Of a stretch of 64,000 nt of DNA, positions 43,027-52,737 are shown in pieces. Within the stretch, counting starts at the first letter, position 1. Each line of letters begins with the position of its first letter. The notes under the pieces were generated by a model. That model had not been told where the DNA came from, ran no database searches, and saw only the letters and a list, made by a program, of their open reading frames with translations. The translations under genes were made by a program, and so were the position numbers. The stretch is from the NCBI GenBank assembly GCA_964464925.1, contig CAYXLI010000031.1:1-64000 (forward strand). Direction: 5' to 3'. This DNA is from CAYXLI01 sp964464925 (GTDB lineage: Bacteria; Acidobacteriota; Terriglobia; Bryobacterales; Bryobacteraceae).

Positions 43027-44889
43027 ATGTCCACTCCCCACAAAGCTCCGGTCCTTACGCCGGTCATCGATCGATACGAATCTACGTTCGTGGTGAGCAC
43101 CGATCCTTCCAAGGGCGACTTCACATCGCTGCAGCCGGCAATCAACGCGCTGCCCGCGTCCGGAGGGAAGATCTTCGTGAAGGCCGGATCTTACCCTCTA
43201 ACGAACACCATTTCAATCACGGCGGGCAACGTTCATATCCAGGGTGAAGGAATGGGAATTACCGTCTTCGTCGGAGCCAGTGCGATGACTGGGAACACGC
43301 CGGCTCTGGAGGCATTCAGCACGGCCTCCGACGGCTCGGCCCGTAGCCTGGCCGCGGATACAGCCAGAGGAGATATCACGATCCGGACCTCGCCGGCCGA
43401 TGCTTCCTCGTTTTCCGCAGGCGATTACGTTCTCTTGTCTTCGAATAAAAGCGTCGATACGGAAATACCCTCAAAACATGCCGGCGAGGTGAAGCAAATT
43501 GTCGCGGTAGACCCGGCTTCGGGCGTTCTCACGATGGACGATCAGATCTTCGATGCATACACCGTGGCCGACTCGGCGCAGGTGGTCCGCATCACGATGC
43601 TGCATAACCTCACGCTCTCGGATCTTTCGATGACCACGCAAGCTCCGTCCTCAACGCTCAAGGTGGGTTTCACGCATTTCCGGTTCATCGAAAACCTGCA
43701 GATTGCACGGGTGGAGGTGCACCACGCATTTTTCAGTGGAATTCACCTGCAATCTGTCCGGAACTCGGCAATCTCAAATTGTTATATCCACCACATCAGC
43801 GACATTGTGCCTCTGAATCCTCCTAACCCCGCCAACGAACGGTACGGGATTGTGGTCGGTGCGGCTTCGCAGAACGTGAACATTGACGGCTGCCGCTTCT
43901 CACATACGCGGCATGCCGTGACGACAGGCGGAAGCAGTGGAAAAAACTTAAACGGTGTGCAACGCAATATCGTGGTAGCGAATTGCACCTCGATGCTCAC
44001 CGACACCGCACATTTCGATACGCATCAGCCTGCGGAGAACGTTACCTTCATTGGATGCGTGGCCGGCGGTGGAGTACCTGCCAACCCCGGGACCTCCGGG
44101 GCGTACGGTTTTCAAATGCGGGGCCGAAACTGTTCCGTCATAGGCTGTTCAGTGCTGCAGGCCGTCGGCAGAGGCATCATGATATTCGGCCCGGGATCCA
44201 GCGGCGCGGTGATCAGCGGCAACATGATCTCCAATGTGAAGGCCATTCCGGAGAATAAGGCCGGAACGGGAATTTCTTTCGATTCGGCCGGGACCTCGAA
44301 CCATTCCGTAACCGGGAATGTGATTAAGAATTGCGATGGATCGGCGGTCGATAACGGCGGCGGAAACAATGACCTTGTAATCGTCGGGAACATCATTGAG
44401 AATGTGAATTCTGTTGTCGCCGGAGCCGCCATCCAACTGGGCAACGCTGCGCGGGTTCTCATCTCGGCAAACAACCTCACTGCAAACCCAGGTCCGGCCA
44501 TTTCCATGCGCGGGAGCTCGGATAACTGGCGAATCACGGGAAATCACTTCGCCGGTGGCAGTGATGTGGAGCTTGCAAGCGTCGGGTCCGTAGTTATCAA
44601 CAACTTCGGATATAACCCGGTTGGCATTATCCCGAATCCGTGGCCGTCGAACGCCGGCGACCTGACCAACACTGTATCCCCTGGGAGTGCCACGCCGCAG
44701 AGCGGCACGGTCTACACGGTGCGCCACACACCCAAGACGATCGTAATAACGGGCGGAGACGTATCGCAGATACTCATTAACGGCGCGGACGCCGGTTCGA
44801 CAGCCGGCGCCTTCAAACTGGGCGTGGGCGAAACGATTGCGATAAACTACGGCACTTCCTCGCCCAACGCGCTGGTTTTCGCGGAGTAG
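43027..44889 (+). CDS. Right-handed parallel beta-helix protein without signal peptide
   Basis: 620 residues. It starts FVVSTDPSKGDFTSLQPAIN and GGKIFVKAGSYPLTNTISI, the opening of the pectate-lyase-like fold. A long beta-helix follows with IHLQSVRNSAISNCYIHHIS, NVNIDGCRFSHTRHAVTTGG, RNCSVIGCSVLQAVGRGIMI, VISGNMISNVK and ITGNHF rungs. The C-terminal 90 residues form a separate beta-rich cap (VITGGDVSQILINGADAG, LGVGETIAINY) like those on phage tail spikes. The catalytic residues of known lyases are not apparent. No signal peptide is present, unusual for such a protein in this lineage. Strong AAGGAGGT ribosome-binding site. Confidence 0.85.
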   Translation: MSTPHKAPVLTPVIDRYESTFVVSTDPSKGDFTSLQPAINALPASGGKIFVKAGSYPLTNTISITAGNVHIQGEGMGITVFVGASAMTGNTPALEAFSTASDGSARSLAADTARGDITIRTSPADASSFSAGDYVLLSSNKSVDTEIPSKHAGEVKQIVAVDPASGVLTMDDQIFDAYTVADSAQVVRITMLHNLTLSDLSMTTQAPSSTLKVGFTHFRFIENLQIARVEVHHAFFSGIHLQSVRNSAISNCYIHHISDIVPLNPPNPANERYGIVVGAASQNVNIDGCRFSHTRHAVTTGGSSGKNLNGVQRNIVVANCTSMLTDTAHFDTHQPAENVTFIGCVAGGGVPANPGTSGAYGFQMRGRNCSVIGCSVLQAVGRGIMIFGPGSSGAVISGNMISNVKAIPENKAGTGISFDSAGTSNHSVTGNVIKNCDGSAVDNGGGNNDLVIVGNIIENVNSVVAGAAIQLGNAARVLISANNLTANPGPAISMRGSSDNWRITGNHFAGGSDVELASVGSVVINNFGYNPVGIIPNPWPSNAGDLTNTVSPGSATPQSGTVYTVRHTPKTIVITGGDVSQILINGADAGSTAGAFKLGVGETIAINYGTSSPNALVFAE

Positions 44890-44926
44890 GTCCAGCTCCA
44901 CCTTTTCTCAGCGGGAGTAAAGGCGA

Positions 44927-46717
44927 TCATTTGCCTACAGCAAATAGCGTGCCTTTGTTTTCTGTATAGATCGTGCCGTCCGGACCAATCGCTAATGGTG
45001 TGTAAGCAGCACCCAATGCAAGGTCCAGGAAAAGATTTTGTTTGAGCGTGCCGCCCTGCCGGATCGCGTATAGGTTTCCATCTTCGCTATTGGCATAAAC
45101 CACTCCCTGTTTGTCGATCACCGGAGCGTTGATACACCATTCAAACCCGATGTTCTGCCACTGATTCCCGGAAGTGTTCGGGACACACGTGATCGAGCCG
45201 TCTGCATTCCGGGTGCATCGCTGATTGTTGGTGTTCTGGAATTTCCACTGCACATTCAGATTGGAGTCAAGCTGTGTAATGAAAAATGGTCCATTGTTGC
45301 GAGGTGGACAAAATGAATCCACGTTGCAGTACGACCCGAAATTTGGACCGCCGCCGTACTCATTGTCCTTAATCACAATGGAGTACGTTCCATCGTGTGA
45401 ATAGATCGCCGGCGTCGAATCCCAGCCAAAGCTGTACGCGGCCAGGAATTGGCCCGTCGAATCGAACTTCATCAGGTGTCCGCGCGCGAAGTCGTACCGC
45501 GTATAGGCGCCATACAGGATGCTGCCGTCAGGAGCAACCGTGATGGATGAGGAAGCGTCATCGAGCACGCGCGCGCCGGGCCGGGTGTTCTGTGCAGGAT
45601 CGACACCGGGCGTAGAGCCCGATCGGCACCCGCCCGGTGTGCCACTGGCCGGTAACAGGGCCCCGGGAAAAGTACCTTGGTCGTTGTTGCAGCCATCGTT
45701 CAGCCGGTCCCGCAGCGAAGTCCACCACTTCGGTGTCAGGTTAGGATAGACCGCCGCAATTCCCGCGTAACGGCTGCTGGTCAGCAGGTGCGCGCGAGTA
45801 ACAGTGTAGATTGTCCCGTCGGGTGCAATGGCAGGTGCGGCATTCAATGCGGGCCGCATTGTTCCGCACGGCGACGTAGGCGGCAGCGCTGTCGGGCTCG
45901 GTGGCCAGGGTAAGTCTTTGGTGGAAAATATTGTCAGGCACGGATCATCAGGTTTCGGTGACGGCAGACTTCCGCTCGCAGTGCTGGCTACCAGGACCGA
46001 GTAGCTGACTGTGGCGGCTGAATCATCAGGCGCGATCTTTACCAGCCAGGAGTCCACGATGTCGTGTGCGTAAAAGCTGATCCCCGTCCCGCTGTTGAAC
46101 TGCTGAATCGCGTTGTAATAAAGGTTTCCTTTACCATCCGTGGTTGGCACTCCGGCAACAATGATCGTCGGGTCAATCTTGGCCCCGAAGGGATTGATGC
46201 GAGTGATAACGGCGCCCGTCCTCGTGTCCAGCTTGAACAGAGTGCCGCCCGCGCCCGGTACATATAGAAAGCCGTTGGCCAGAACGGCGTGAAAGACCGG
46301 CTCCCAGAAGTCAGCCTGGGATCCGGGCGCTGTCCAGTCGCTCACGAAACTCCACTTCTGGACGAGTGCCCCGTTCTGCCACTGGAATGCGTTCTCACCC
46401 CATTGCTCAGTCGAGTACGTATTCTTGTTGTACGTTCCGCTCTTGAATTCCATGTAAATCGTAGAACTATCGATGAGCGGAACTTGATAATGGGCTAGCA
46501 ACTGGTTGCCATTGGCGGCCATCTCTGCTGGAACGAGAGGGTCATAGACGACGGTTGCCAGAATGTGGTTCAACGGCTGTCCGGCTACGCTGACCTGACC
46601 CGTATGCTGTGGATTCAGGGCCCATTCTGGCCACCAGACCTGAGCACGGGCAGCGCCGGTGAGCAGCAGTTCACCGGCTATAGCAAGGACTAGCCTAAGT
46701 AGGACACGGTGAGTCAT
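44927..46717 (-). CDS. Secreted PQQ-type beta-propeller protein
   Basis: 596 residues, signal peptide (LVLAIAGELLLTGAARA). The body is repeats of a quinoprotein-like propeller: NPQHTGQVSVAGQPLNHIL at the start, FLYVPGAGGTLFKLDTRTGA, VVYANSEDGNLYAIRQGG and AIGPDGTIYTENKGTLFAVG at the end. Residues known to hold PQQ and calcium in dehydrogenases are not evident, so this is probably a non-enzymatic propeller. It also has cysteine pairs (CRSGS, CNVDSFC) suggesting disulfides outside the cell. Confidence 0.78.
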   Translation of the reverse strand: MTHRVLLRLVLAIAGELLLTGAARAQVWWPEWALNPQHTGQVSVAGQPLNHILATVVYDPLVPAEMAANGNQLLAHYQVPLIDSSTIYMEFKSGTYNKNTYSTEQWGENAFQWQNGALVQKWSFVSDWTAPGSQADFWEPVFHAVLANGFLYVPGAGGTLFKLDTRTGAVITRINPFGAKIDPTIIVAGVPTTDGKGNLYYNAIQQFNSGTGISFYAHDIVDSWLVKIAPDDSAATVSYSVLVASTASGSLPSPKPDDPCLTIFSTKDLPWPPSPTALPPTSPCGTMRPALNAAPAIAPDGTIYTVTRAHLLTSSRYAGIAAVYPNLTPKWWTSLRDRLNDGCNNDQGTFPGALLPASGTPGGCRSGSTPGVDPAQNTRPGARVLDDASSSITVAPDGSILYGAYTRYDFARGHLMKFDSTGQFLAAYSFGWDSTPAIYSHDGTYSIVIKDNEYGGGPNFGSYCNVDSFCPPRNNGPFFITQLDSNLNVQWKFQNTNNQRCTRNADGSITCVPNTSGNQWQNIGFEWCINAPVIDKQGVVYANSEDGNLYAIRQGGTLKQNLFLDLALGAAYTPLAIGPDGTIYTENKGTLFAVGK

Positions 46718-46834
46718 TTTGTCCTCCAGGCGTATGATCCTAGCACCTCCCGTCGGCGAGATAAAGCGCCTCTGTTTGGCAACGGTCCTTTGCCCGTCCG
46801 AAACAAATCAGAACACCCGGGCGTCACCCTCTAG

Positions 46835-47617
46835 ATGCTATACAACAGGCTGATTCCTCTCGTTGCGGGCGCATTGCTGCTCGCTTGGGCGCACAGCGGC
46901 TACGCTGCCGAACCCGATACCGTTAGAAAAGCGCGAATCGACAATGCCCGGATCTTTCCGTTCTTTGCGGCTGGGGGCGGGTGGGAATCCACGATTACGC
47001 TGAACAATGTCTTCGAATCCGGGATCGGGTACACCATTCGCTTCCGTGGAGTGAATGGACAGCCTGCGCAGGTCACCTTCCGCACGCCGGATGGCCGCAT
47101 CACGCTGGCCGACACGATTCAGGGCCAGCTTGCAGATGATTCCACTGCCACGTATGTTCTGGTAGATGCTGGTCCGTTGCAGACGGGCTGGGCAGTGCTC
47201 GAATACGACGGGGAGAGCCGCATTGGCGGGATATTGACCTTCCGGCAGCGTGTCAGCGGACGTCCCGACTTTGAAAGCAGCGTGATTCTGGTCCGGGACG
47301 ATGAGACTCGCGCTTATCTGCCTTTCGACAATTCCGGGGGTTACGCGACTACGCTCGCAATCACGAATCCGTCTGCGTCGGAGAACACCGACCTGCAACT
47401 CCGCTTCTGGGATCCTTCGGGCTCGGAGATCATCACTCGTACCATCTCGCTTTCGGCAGGAACGACGGTCTCTTTTTCTCTTCCCGGCCAGTATCCGGAG
47501 CTCGCCGGAAAGGCGGGACAGTTGCGGATTCAGGGCTCGGGCGGGCATCTATCTACCCTCGCCTTGCGCTTCAATCCGAGCGGCGCGTTTAGCACTGTCC
47601 CGGTTGCCAGCCGGTAG
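46835..47617 (+). CDS. Secreted beta-sandwich protein of unknown function
   Basis: 260 residues, signal peptide (LVAGALLLAWAHSGYA). The rest is predicted all-beta: ARIFPFFAAGGGWESTITLN, VNGQPAQVTFRTPDGRI, ILTFRQRVSGRPDFESSVIL, AYLPFDNSGGYATTLAITNP and TLALRFNPSGAFSTVPV. Two similar halves (WESTITL-N and YATTLAITN) suggest an internal duplication. Proteins of this shape are frequent and unnamed in Acidobacteria. No catalytic motif is seen. It is divergent from the PQQ-propeller gene. Confidence 0.7.
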   Translation: MLYNRLIPLVAGALLLAWAHSGYAAEPDTVRKARIDNARIFPFFAAGGGWESTITLNNVFESGIGYTIRFRGVNGQPAQVTFRTPDGRITLADTIQGQLADDSTATYVLVDAGPLQTGWAVLEYDGESRIGGILTFRQRVSGRPDFESSVILVRDDETRAYLPFDNSGGYATTLAITNPSASENTDLQLRFWDPSGSEIITRTISLSAGTTVSFSLPGQYPELAGKAGQLRIQGSGGHLSTLALRFNPSGAFSTVPVASR

Positions 47618-47679
47618 CGGTCCTCGCGAGCCCGCGTGGGATGCGCCAATTTGGGATACTGCCCTGTGAGGATCAGCAT

Positions 47680-48390
47680 ATGACCACAGTCAGCAGGATA
47701 GGAGCACTATGGGTAGCCTGTGGGTTATCTCTTTGGGCGCAGGACAGCCCGCGGGGGCACTGGAGCGGCTCTGTCGAGTTGCCCAACCGGGCTCTGGCCA
47801 TGGAGCTCGATCTCGATAAGGGGGCAAATGGCTGGATCGGCTCGATCTCTATTCCAGCCCAGAACGCATCTGGCATTCCACTGAAAGCCGTCAGCTTCAC
47901 TGACGGGAAGGTCACTTTTCAGTTGCCTGGAGGGGGCGATCCGACGTTCAAAGGCTCTCTCTCAGCCGGCGGCAAGATCATGACGGGCGAATTCACCCAA
48001 GGGCCCGGAGCCTTCCCGTTCAAATTCAGCCGCTCCGGGGATCCAAAGGTGGCCGTAATGAAGCCGAGCCCGGCGGTGGCAAAAGAGTTCCTCGGGACCT
48101 GGGAAGGCAAACTCGAGGGTCCTGGCCTTCGCTTGGTATTGAAGATGTCTAACGAAGCAACCGGAGCCACGGCTGTTCTGATTTCTCTTGACCAGGGCGG
48201 CACCGAGATTCCTGTCAGCGCAATTGAACAAAAAGATTCCAAACTCACACTCACAGTGTCGATGGTCGGTGGGCTGTACGAGTCCGGGATCAATAAAGAT
48301 GGTTCGGAGTTGACTGGCACCTGGACGCAGGCCGGCAACAGTTTTCCATTGACGCTGAAGAAAGCGGCTGCACAGGACAAAAAGCCTTAA
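47680..48390 (+). CDS. Secreted protein with two lipocalin-like repeats
   Basis: 236 residues from ATG 47680 (GAGGA at 47668-47672). The frame is open to 47641, but the signal peptide begins here (IGALWVACGLSLWAQ). Two similar beta-rich halves are visible: HWSGSVELPNRALAMELDLD and TWEGKLEGPGLRLVLKMSN, each followed by a G-W/T-ISI or VLISLDQGG strand and a final SG/T-GTW-type strand (ELTGTWTQAGNSFPLTLKK). This domain occurs in front of serine and alpha/beta hydrolases in the same phylum. Here it stands alone. Function unknown. Confidence 0.72.
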   Translation: MTTVSRIGALWVACGLSLWAQDSPRGHWSGSVELPNRALAMELDLDKGANGWIGSISIPAQNASGIPLKAVSFTDGKVTFQLPGGGDPTFKGSLSAGGKIMTGEFTQGPGAFPFKFSRSGDPKVAVMKPSPAVAKEFLGTWEGKLEGPGLRLVLKMSNEATGATAVLISLDQGGTEIPVSAIEQKDSKLTLTVSMVGGLYESGINKDGSELTGTWTQAGNSFPLTLKKAAAQDKKP

Positions 48391-48471
48391 AGCGGCCGTT
48401 TCGCGATCGAGCCGTGTCGTTCCGCCGGCAGTGAAAATCGTGGGGCCGGTTTGCAGTCGCCCCAGTAGAGA

Positions 48472-48636
48472 TCAGCTCTTGGATCCTTTCTTCGCCTTCC
48501 GCGCGGCATTCTCCTCTTTTGCAGCGGAGTGATGCTTCTTGTGACGGGCTACAGCTTTCGCGATCTCTTCTGCAGAGAGTTTGCTGTGATTCTCAGAGTG
48601 CAGAACCTCTGTTGGGGAAGTCGGATTCGTTGGCAT
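48472..48636 (-). CDS. Small lysine- and histidine-rich protein
   Basis: 54 residues from ATG 48636 with AAGGAG 9 bp upstream. The frame continues to 48768, but the extension looks non-coding. The product is basic: a short Ser/Thr/Pro start, then ENHSKLSAEEIAKAVARHKK, and a tail HHSAAKEENAARKAKKGSKS. It resembles small nucleic-acid-binding or spore/stress proteins in composition only; I do not recognise a family. Confidence 0.5.
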   Translation of the reverse strand: MPTNPTSPTEVLHSENHSKLSAEEIAKAVARHKKHHSAAKEENAARKAKKGSKS

Positions 48637-48904
48637 CGTGGATTCGCTCCTTACTTTCTGAGCATTCGACCTGGACAGCGGAGACCGCCGGCCGTCTGGA
48701 AAAGTTATCGCCTTGTCCGGGAAACCGGGCGGGGCCCCGGGGCGGGAAAGAGCATGCTGCGGTTCCAACCGATCTCCGCTGAACAGCCATCTCTAATTGG
48801 ATGATACTCCCAGTTGTGGCTCACTGGGGACACGGATGGCCTGACAGGCACGTAACTAAACACAAACCCTCACCGCCACTCGATAAGATGGTGTCACGCA
48901 ATCG

Positions 48905-51223
48905 ATGAGTGTCATTCCACGTAACCCGGGAACCCTGTTAGTCGCGCTTCTGTCTGCCGCGAGTCTGTCCCATGCTGCCACCCTTCCGGATGGATCGGGG
49001 AAGGCAGAAACCGTCAAGCTTTGTGGCAAATGCCATTCGCTCGATCAGGCGGTCTCCCTGCGCCAGGGGCAGGCAGGTTGGGCAGAGACCATTTCCAAGA
49101 TGGTCAACCTCGGTGCGCAGGGCAGTGATGAGGATCTCAATAACGTCCTCCAATACCTGGTGAAGTTTTACGGAAACGGCACAGCCGGCGAATCGCCGGC
49201 GGCAACCATTGCCGGCGGCGCCCCTTCGGCGAAGATTGAGAGCGCGGCGAACCCGAAAGAAGCTTCTATTCCCCTCGGCGGCGGCCCAAGAGATCCCGCG
49301 AAGGAGTGGCATACCTACGGTCACGACCCTGGGGCCATGCGCTTCTCGCCGCTAAAGCAGATCACGCCCGAAAACGTCCGCCAACTCAAAATAGCGTGGG
49401 TGTATCACATGAGGCCGCTAGGCTTCCAGGCATCCGCCTCCCAACGCCCCAGCACGCTAGGCGGACCTGTCGGCGACGAGCCAGACGCGCCGGCTCACCG
49501 GTTCCAGTTCGGCTCGGGCTTCCGCCCCAGCGAAGTAACACCGCTCGTAGTCCGCGGAATCATGTACATCACAACGCCATATTCCCGCGTCGCGGCGGTC
49601 GACCCGATTAACGGAAAAGAACTCTGGTCGTATCAACTTCCCTCCGGCAATCCGTCCACACGAGGGCTCGAATTCTGGGCTGGCGACGCGAAAACGCCTG
49701 CGCAGGTCGTCTTCGGCTCCAGCGACGGGAAACTCTATTCGCTCAACGCGAAGACCGGCAAACCAAATCCTGCTTTTGGCGACAACGGCATCGTCAATCT
49801 GAATACTGATGCCATCATGCGCGGACTGCCGGGCCGCAACGCTCTTACTTCGCCCCCTGTCGTCTACAGGAATCTCGTCATCACAGGCGGCACCACGCAG
49901 GAAAACCCGCCGCACGGACCAGCGGGCGACGTGCGTGCATGGGACATGCGCACGGGCAAGCTGGTGTGGACCTTCCACTCCATTCCGCAACCCGGCGAGA
50001 AGTACAACGATACGTGGGCCGCTGACAGTTGGAAGAACCGCTCGGGCGTCAACGTCTGGGGCTTCCTTACGGTCGACGCGAAGCGCGGCATCGTCTACAT
50101 GCCGTTCGGCGCGCCATCGGTTGACCAGTACGGCGGCGATCGCGCCGGCGACAACCTCTTCGGCACAAGCCTCGTTGCTGCGGATGCGAACACTGGAAAA
50201 TATCTGTGGCACTTCCAGGTGGTCCATCACGATATCTGGGATGCCGACATGACGGGCGCTCCGGCGCTGATCGACGTGAAACAGGGAGGCAGAACGATTC
50301 CGGCCGTAGTGGCGATGAATAAGACCGGTATGGTCTTCTTGCTCAATCGCGTTACGGGGAAACCTATCTACGGAATCGAGGAGCGTCCCGTGCCTGCCAG
50401 CGAAGTCCCTCTGGAGCGCGCTGCCAGAACGCAGCCATTTCCCGTGAAGCCGCCTCCGCTCGCGCGGATGACGTTCAGCAAGGACGATGTCGCTACGGTC
50501 ACTCCCGAACTCGAATCGGCTTGCAGGAAACTGCTGGATGGCCTGCAGGTAGGCGGCCCCTATTTGCCGCCCGCGTATAACCGCCTCCGCGTGCAGTTCC
50601 CCGGCAATCATGGCGGCGTGAACTGGGGCGGAACGTCTTTCGATCCGCAGCTTGGATATCTGTTCGCCAATATCAACGAGTTGGGACAAATGTCCGGTCT
50701 CAGGGATCACGATCCGAAGAATGGTCCGGCGATGGCGAACGGGCAGGGCAACCGGGTTGATCCGAATGGTCCCTATGAGGGCTTCCCAGGCGGTGGACGA
50801 TTCAGCGTAAGAGAAGCCGGCACGCAGCAGCTTCTCTGCCAGCAGCCGCCATGGGGAGAATTGGCGGCTGTCAATGTGAACACCGGCGAAATCGCGTGGA
50901 AGGTGCCGCTCGGAGTCACGGACAGCCTGCCCGGGGACAAGCGCAATACCGGACGCCCCGGAAATGGCGGCACCATCGCGACTGCCGGAGGTCTCGTCTT
51001 CGTCGGCGCTACCGATGATGCCCGCTTCCGCGCATTCGATGCCTGGAACGGCAAGGAGTTGTGGACCGTGAAATTGAGCGGAGCCGCCGAAGCCACCCCA
51101 ATGACCTACGAAGGCCGCGATGGACGGCAGTATGTCGTGATCGCCTCCACCGGGGGCGGGTTTTTCAACAATCCCGTTACCGACGACAGCATCGTGGCAT
51201 TCGCTCTCGACGATTCGAAATAG
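48905..51223 (+). CDS. PQQ-dependent dehydrogenase with N-terminal cytochrome c motif
   Basis: 772 residues, periplasmic (signal LLVALLSAASLSHA). A c-type heme motif CGKCH (Cys40, Cys43, His44) lies in a short N-terminal helical domain (to about 100). The eight-bladed quinoprotein propeller follows: EWHTYGHDPGAMRFSPLKQI, AAVDPINGKELWSY, FHFQVVHHDIWDADMTGAP, and NHGGVNWGGTSFDPQLGYLF near the end. It most resembles quinoprotein glucose/alcohol dehydrogenases that pass electrons from the PQQ site to heme and then the respiratory chain. The substrate cannot be inferred. PQQ biosynthesis genes are not in the window. A strong hairpin follows. Confidence 0.93.
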   Translation: MSVIPRNPGTLLVALLSAASLSHAATLPDGSGKAETVKLCGKCHSLDQAVSLRQGQAGWAETISKMVNLGAQGSDEDLNNVLQYLVKFYGNGTAGESPAATIAGGAPSAKIESAANPKEASIPLGGGPRDPAKEWHTYGHDPGAMRFSPLKQITPENVRQLKIAWVYHMRPLGFQASASQRPSTLGGPVGDEPDAPAHRFQFGSGFRPSEVTPLVVRGIMYITTPYSRVAAVDPINGKELWSYQLPSGNPSTRGLEFWAGDAKTPAQVVFGSSDGKLYSLNAKTGKPNPAFGDNGIVNLNTDAIMRGLPGRNALTSPPVVYRNLVITGGTTQENPPHGPAGDVRAWDMRTGKLVWTFHSIPQPGEKYNDTWAADSWKNRSGVNVWGFLTVDAKRGIVYMPFGAPSVDQYGGDRAGDNLFGTSLVAADANTGKYLWHFQVVHHDIWDADMTGAPALIDVKQGGRTIPAVVAMNKTGMVFLLNRVTGKPIYGIEERPVPASEVPLERAARTQPFPVKPPPLARMTFSKDDVATVTPELESACRKLLDGLQVGGPYLPPAYNRLRVQFPGNHGGVNWGGTSFDPQLGYLFANINELGQMSGLRDHDPKNGPAMANGQGNRVDPNGPYEGFPGGGRFSVREAGTQQLLCQQPPWGELAAVNVNTGEIAWKVPLGVTDSLPGDKRNTGRPGNGGTIATAGGLVFVGATDDARFRAFDAWNGKELWTVKLSGAAEATPMTYEGRDGRQYVVIASTGGGFFNNPVTDDSIVAFALDDSK

Positions 51224-51264
51224 CGCAGCTTTTTCTTTTGATCGGTGCGCGACAGGAACGTCTT

Positions 51265-51289
51265 CCGCCGGAAGTGTATCTTCCGGCGG
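51265..51289 (+). terminator. Strong hairpin after the quinoprotein gene, without a T-run
   Basis: CCGCCGGAAG (51265-51274), loop TGTAT, CTTCCGGCGG (51280-51289): ten perfect pairs about 42 bp after the dehydrogenase stop. There is no T-rich tail, so it may be a 3'-end-stabilising hairpin or a terminator of the non-canonical type. A T-run (TTTTTCTTTT) precedes it at 51230-51239. Confidence 0.45.
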
Positions 51290-51696
51290 CGGCTTCGGTC
51301 CGCGGAGTAGAGATATCGAAGGCTATAATTTTGCAGGCCATTTCTGCCGGCCGTGTCTGCAGCAGAGCAATCCATGCAAGGATTCGCTTAGCAACGGCCG
51401 CCGCGTTCTGCCCGGAATCCTTCTTGATGTACTCTCGTCTTCAGCCACTTTGCCGCCTCCTCGTGGCTGACCTCCTGCCGGATTCGAGTTCGGCGATTGC
51501 TCCTTGAATCTCTCCGGGTGGCCACTCTTCGGATTCAACGCAAGCAGCGATTGCGCTGATCTGTTAGGAAACGCACGTGAGTGCGTGATTTGCCCCAGTT
51601 CGTACGGCAAGACCGTTCGCACGCCTGAGGAATTGCAGGAGTTGATTGGAGCGCTCATGGCCCCGGCATTGCTGGCTAGGTCAAGAGGGCAGGAAC
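51290..51696. other. Intergenic region before the MDR gene
   Basis: About 400 bp. A rightward frame at 51504-51707 (ARECVICPSSYGKTVRTPEE, with two cysteines) could be a small protein or a remnant, but it has no good ribosome-binding site and I do not recognise it. Nothing else stands out. Confidence 0.35.
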
Positions 51697-52737
51697 ATGC
51701 GCCATAAGCGAGTTGTAATCGCTCATTACGGCGGCCCGGAAGTCATCACGGCCATTGAAGAGGATGTGCCCTCTCCGAAGGCAGGCGAGGTACGGGTGAA
51801 GGTGTTGGCCGCCGGGGTTAGTCTTCCAGACGTCCTGGCGCGCGAGGGCGTCCATCCCGAAACACCGCGCGTGCCTTACACGCCGGGTTGGGATCTCGTC
51901 GGAACCGTCGATCAACTTGGCGAAGGTGTGACTCGCTTCAAACTGAGCCAGACCGTCGCCGCCATGCCTATCCACGGGTGCTACGCACAGTATGTGTGTG
52001 TGCCCCATCGAAAGCTCGTCCCTGTGCCTGCGGGATTGGACGCGGCGGAGGCGGTCGCCGTGGTATTGAACTACATCACCGCGTATCAGATGCTGCATCG
52101 ATTGGCGAAGGCCTGGCCCGGACAAAGTATGTTGATCCACGGCGCCTCGGGTGGCGTCGGCTCCGCCATGTTGCAGTTGGCGAAGCTGGCCGGCGTCGAA
52201 ATGTACGGAACGTGTTCGGCGCAAGGAGCCGCGGTCGTCCGGGAACTGGGCGGCATCCCCATCGACTACAAGAATGCTGACTTCGTGAATGAGATTCATC
52301 GCCTCACCGGCGACGGCGTCGACGCGGTGTTCGACGGCATCGGCGGAGACAATTTGTGGCGCTCCCGCGACGCTCTGCGCGAGGGCGGCCGGGTGATAAC
52401 GTACGGCTTCCAGTCGAAGATGCGTGGAGGGCGCATGGCTTCCCGCAGCGGGGGACGTCATCCCCTTCGCGAGTCCGCTGAATTGGGTTGGTACATCCTT
52501 CGCAATTGGTTCAAGCCGGGCCGAAAGGGCATGGTGCCGTACAGCATTCAGTGGCTGATGCGATTCAAGCCGGAGTGGTTCCGTTATGACCTGCTAACGC
52601 TTTTGGACCTGTTGAAGCAAGGCGCGATCAAGCCCATAATCGCGCAACGGTTGCCGCTCGAAGAGGCCCGCCGCGCGCACGAGATGCTGGGCGAAGGCGG
52701 AGTGTTCGGCAAGATCGTGCTGCTGCCGAACGGCTAA
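51697..52737 (+). CDS. MDR-family NADPH:quinone-oxidoreductase-type alcohol dehydrogenase
   Basis: 346 residues from ATG 51697 with AGGA 3 bp upstream; the longer frame (from 51646) starts with residues foreign to the family. GroES-like N-domain: HYGGPEVITAIEEDVPSPKA and PYTPGWDLVGTVDQLG. Rossmann domain: MLIHGASGGVGSAMLQLAKL. The zinc-ligand cysteines of classical alcohol dehydrogenases are missing, as in quinone oxidoreductases and VAT-1-like proteins, so it probably reduces quinones or enones with NADPH. Confidence 0.9.
   Translation: MRHKRVVIAHYGGPEVITAIEEDVPSPKAGEVRVKVLAAGVSLPDVLAREGVHPETPRVPYTPGWDLVGTVDQLGEGVTRFKLSQTVAAMPIHGCYAQYVCVPHRKLVPVPAGLDAAEAVAVVLNYITAYQMLHRLAKAWPGQSMLIHGASGGVGSAMLQLAKLAGVEMYGTCSAQGAAVVRELGGIPIDYKNADFVNEIHRLTGDGVDAVFDGIGGDNLWRSRDALREGGRVITYGFQSKMRGGRMASRSGGRHPLRESAELGWYILRNWFKPGRKGMVPYSIQWLMRFKPEWFRYDLLTLLDLLKQGAIKPIIAQRLPLEEARRAHEMLGEGGVFGKIVLLPNG

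Noticed and set aside
43027..44889. Start of a prophage
   Set aside because: Only the beta-helix protein looks phage-like; no capsid, terminase, portal, integrase or lysis genes surround it.
49457..50710. 417-codon minus-strand frame inside the quinoprotein dehydrogenase gene
   Set aside because: Shadow frame; the plus strand has a full PQQ propeller.
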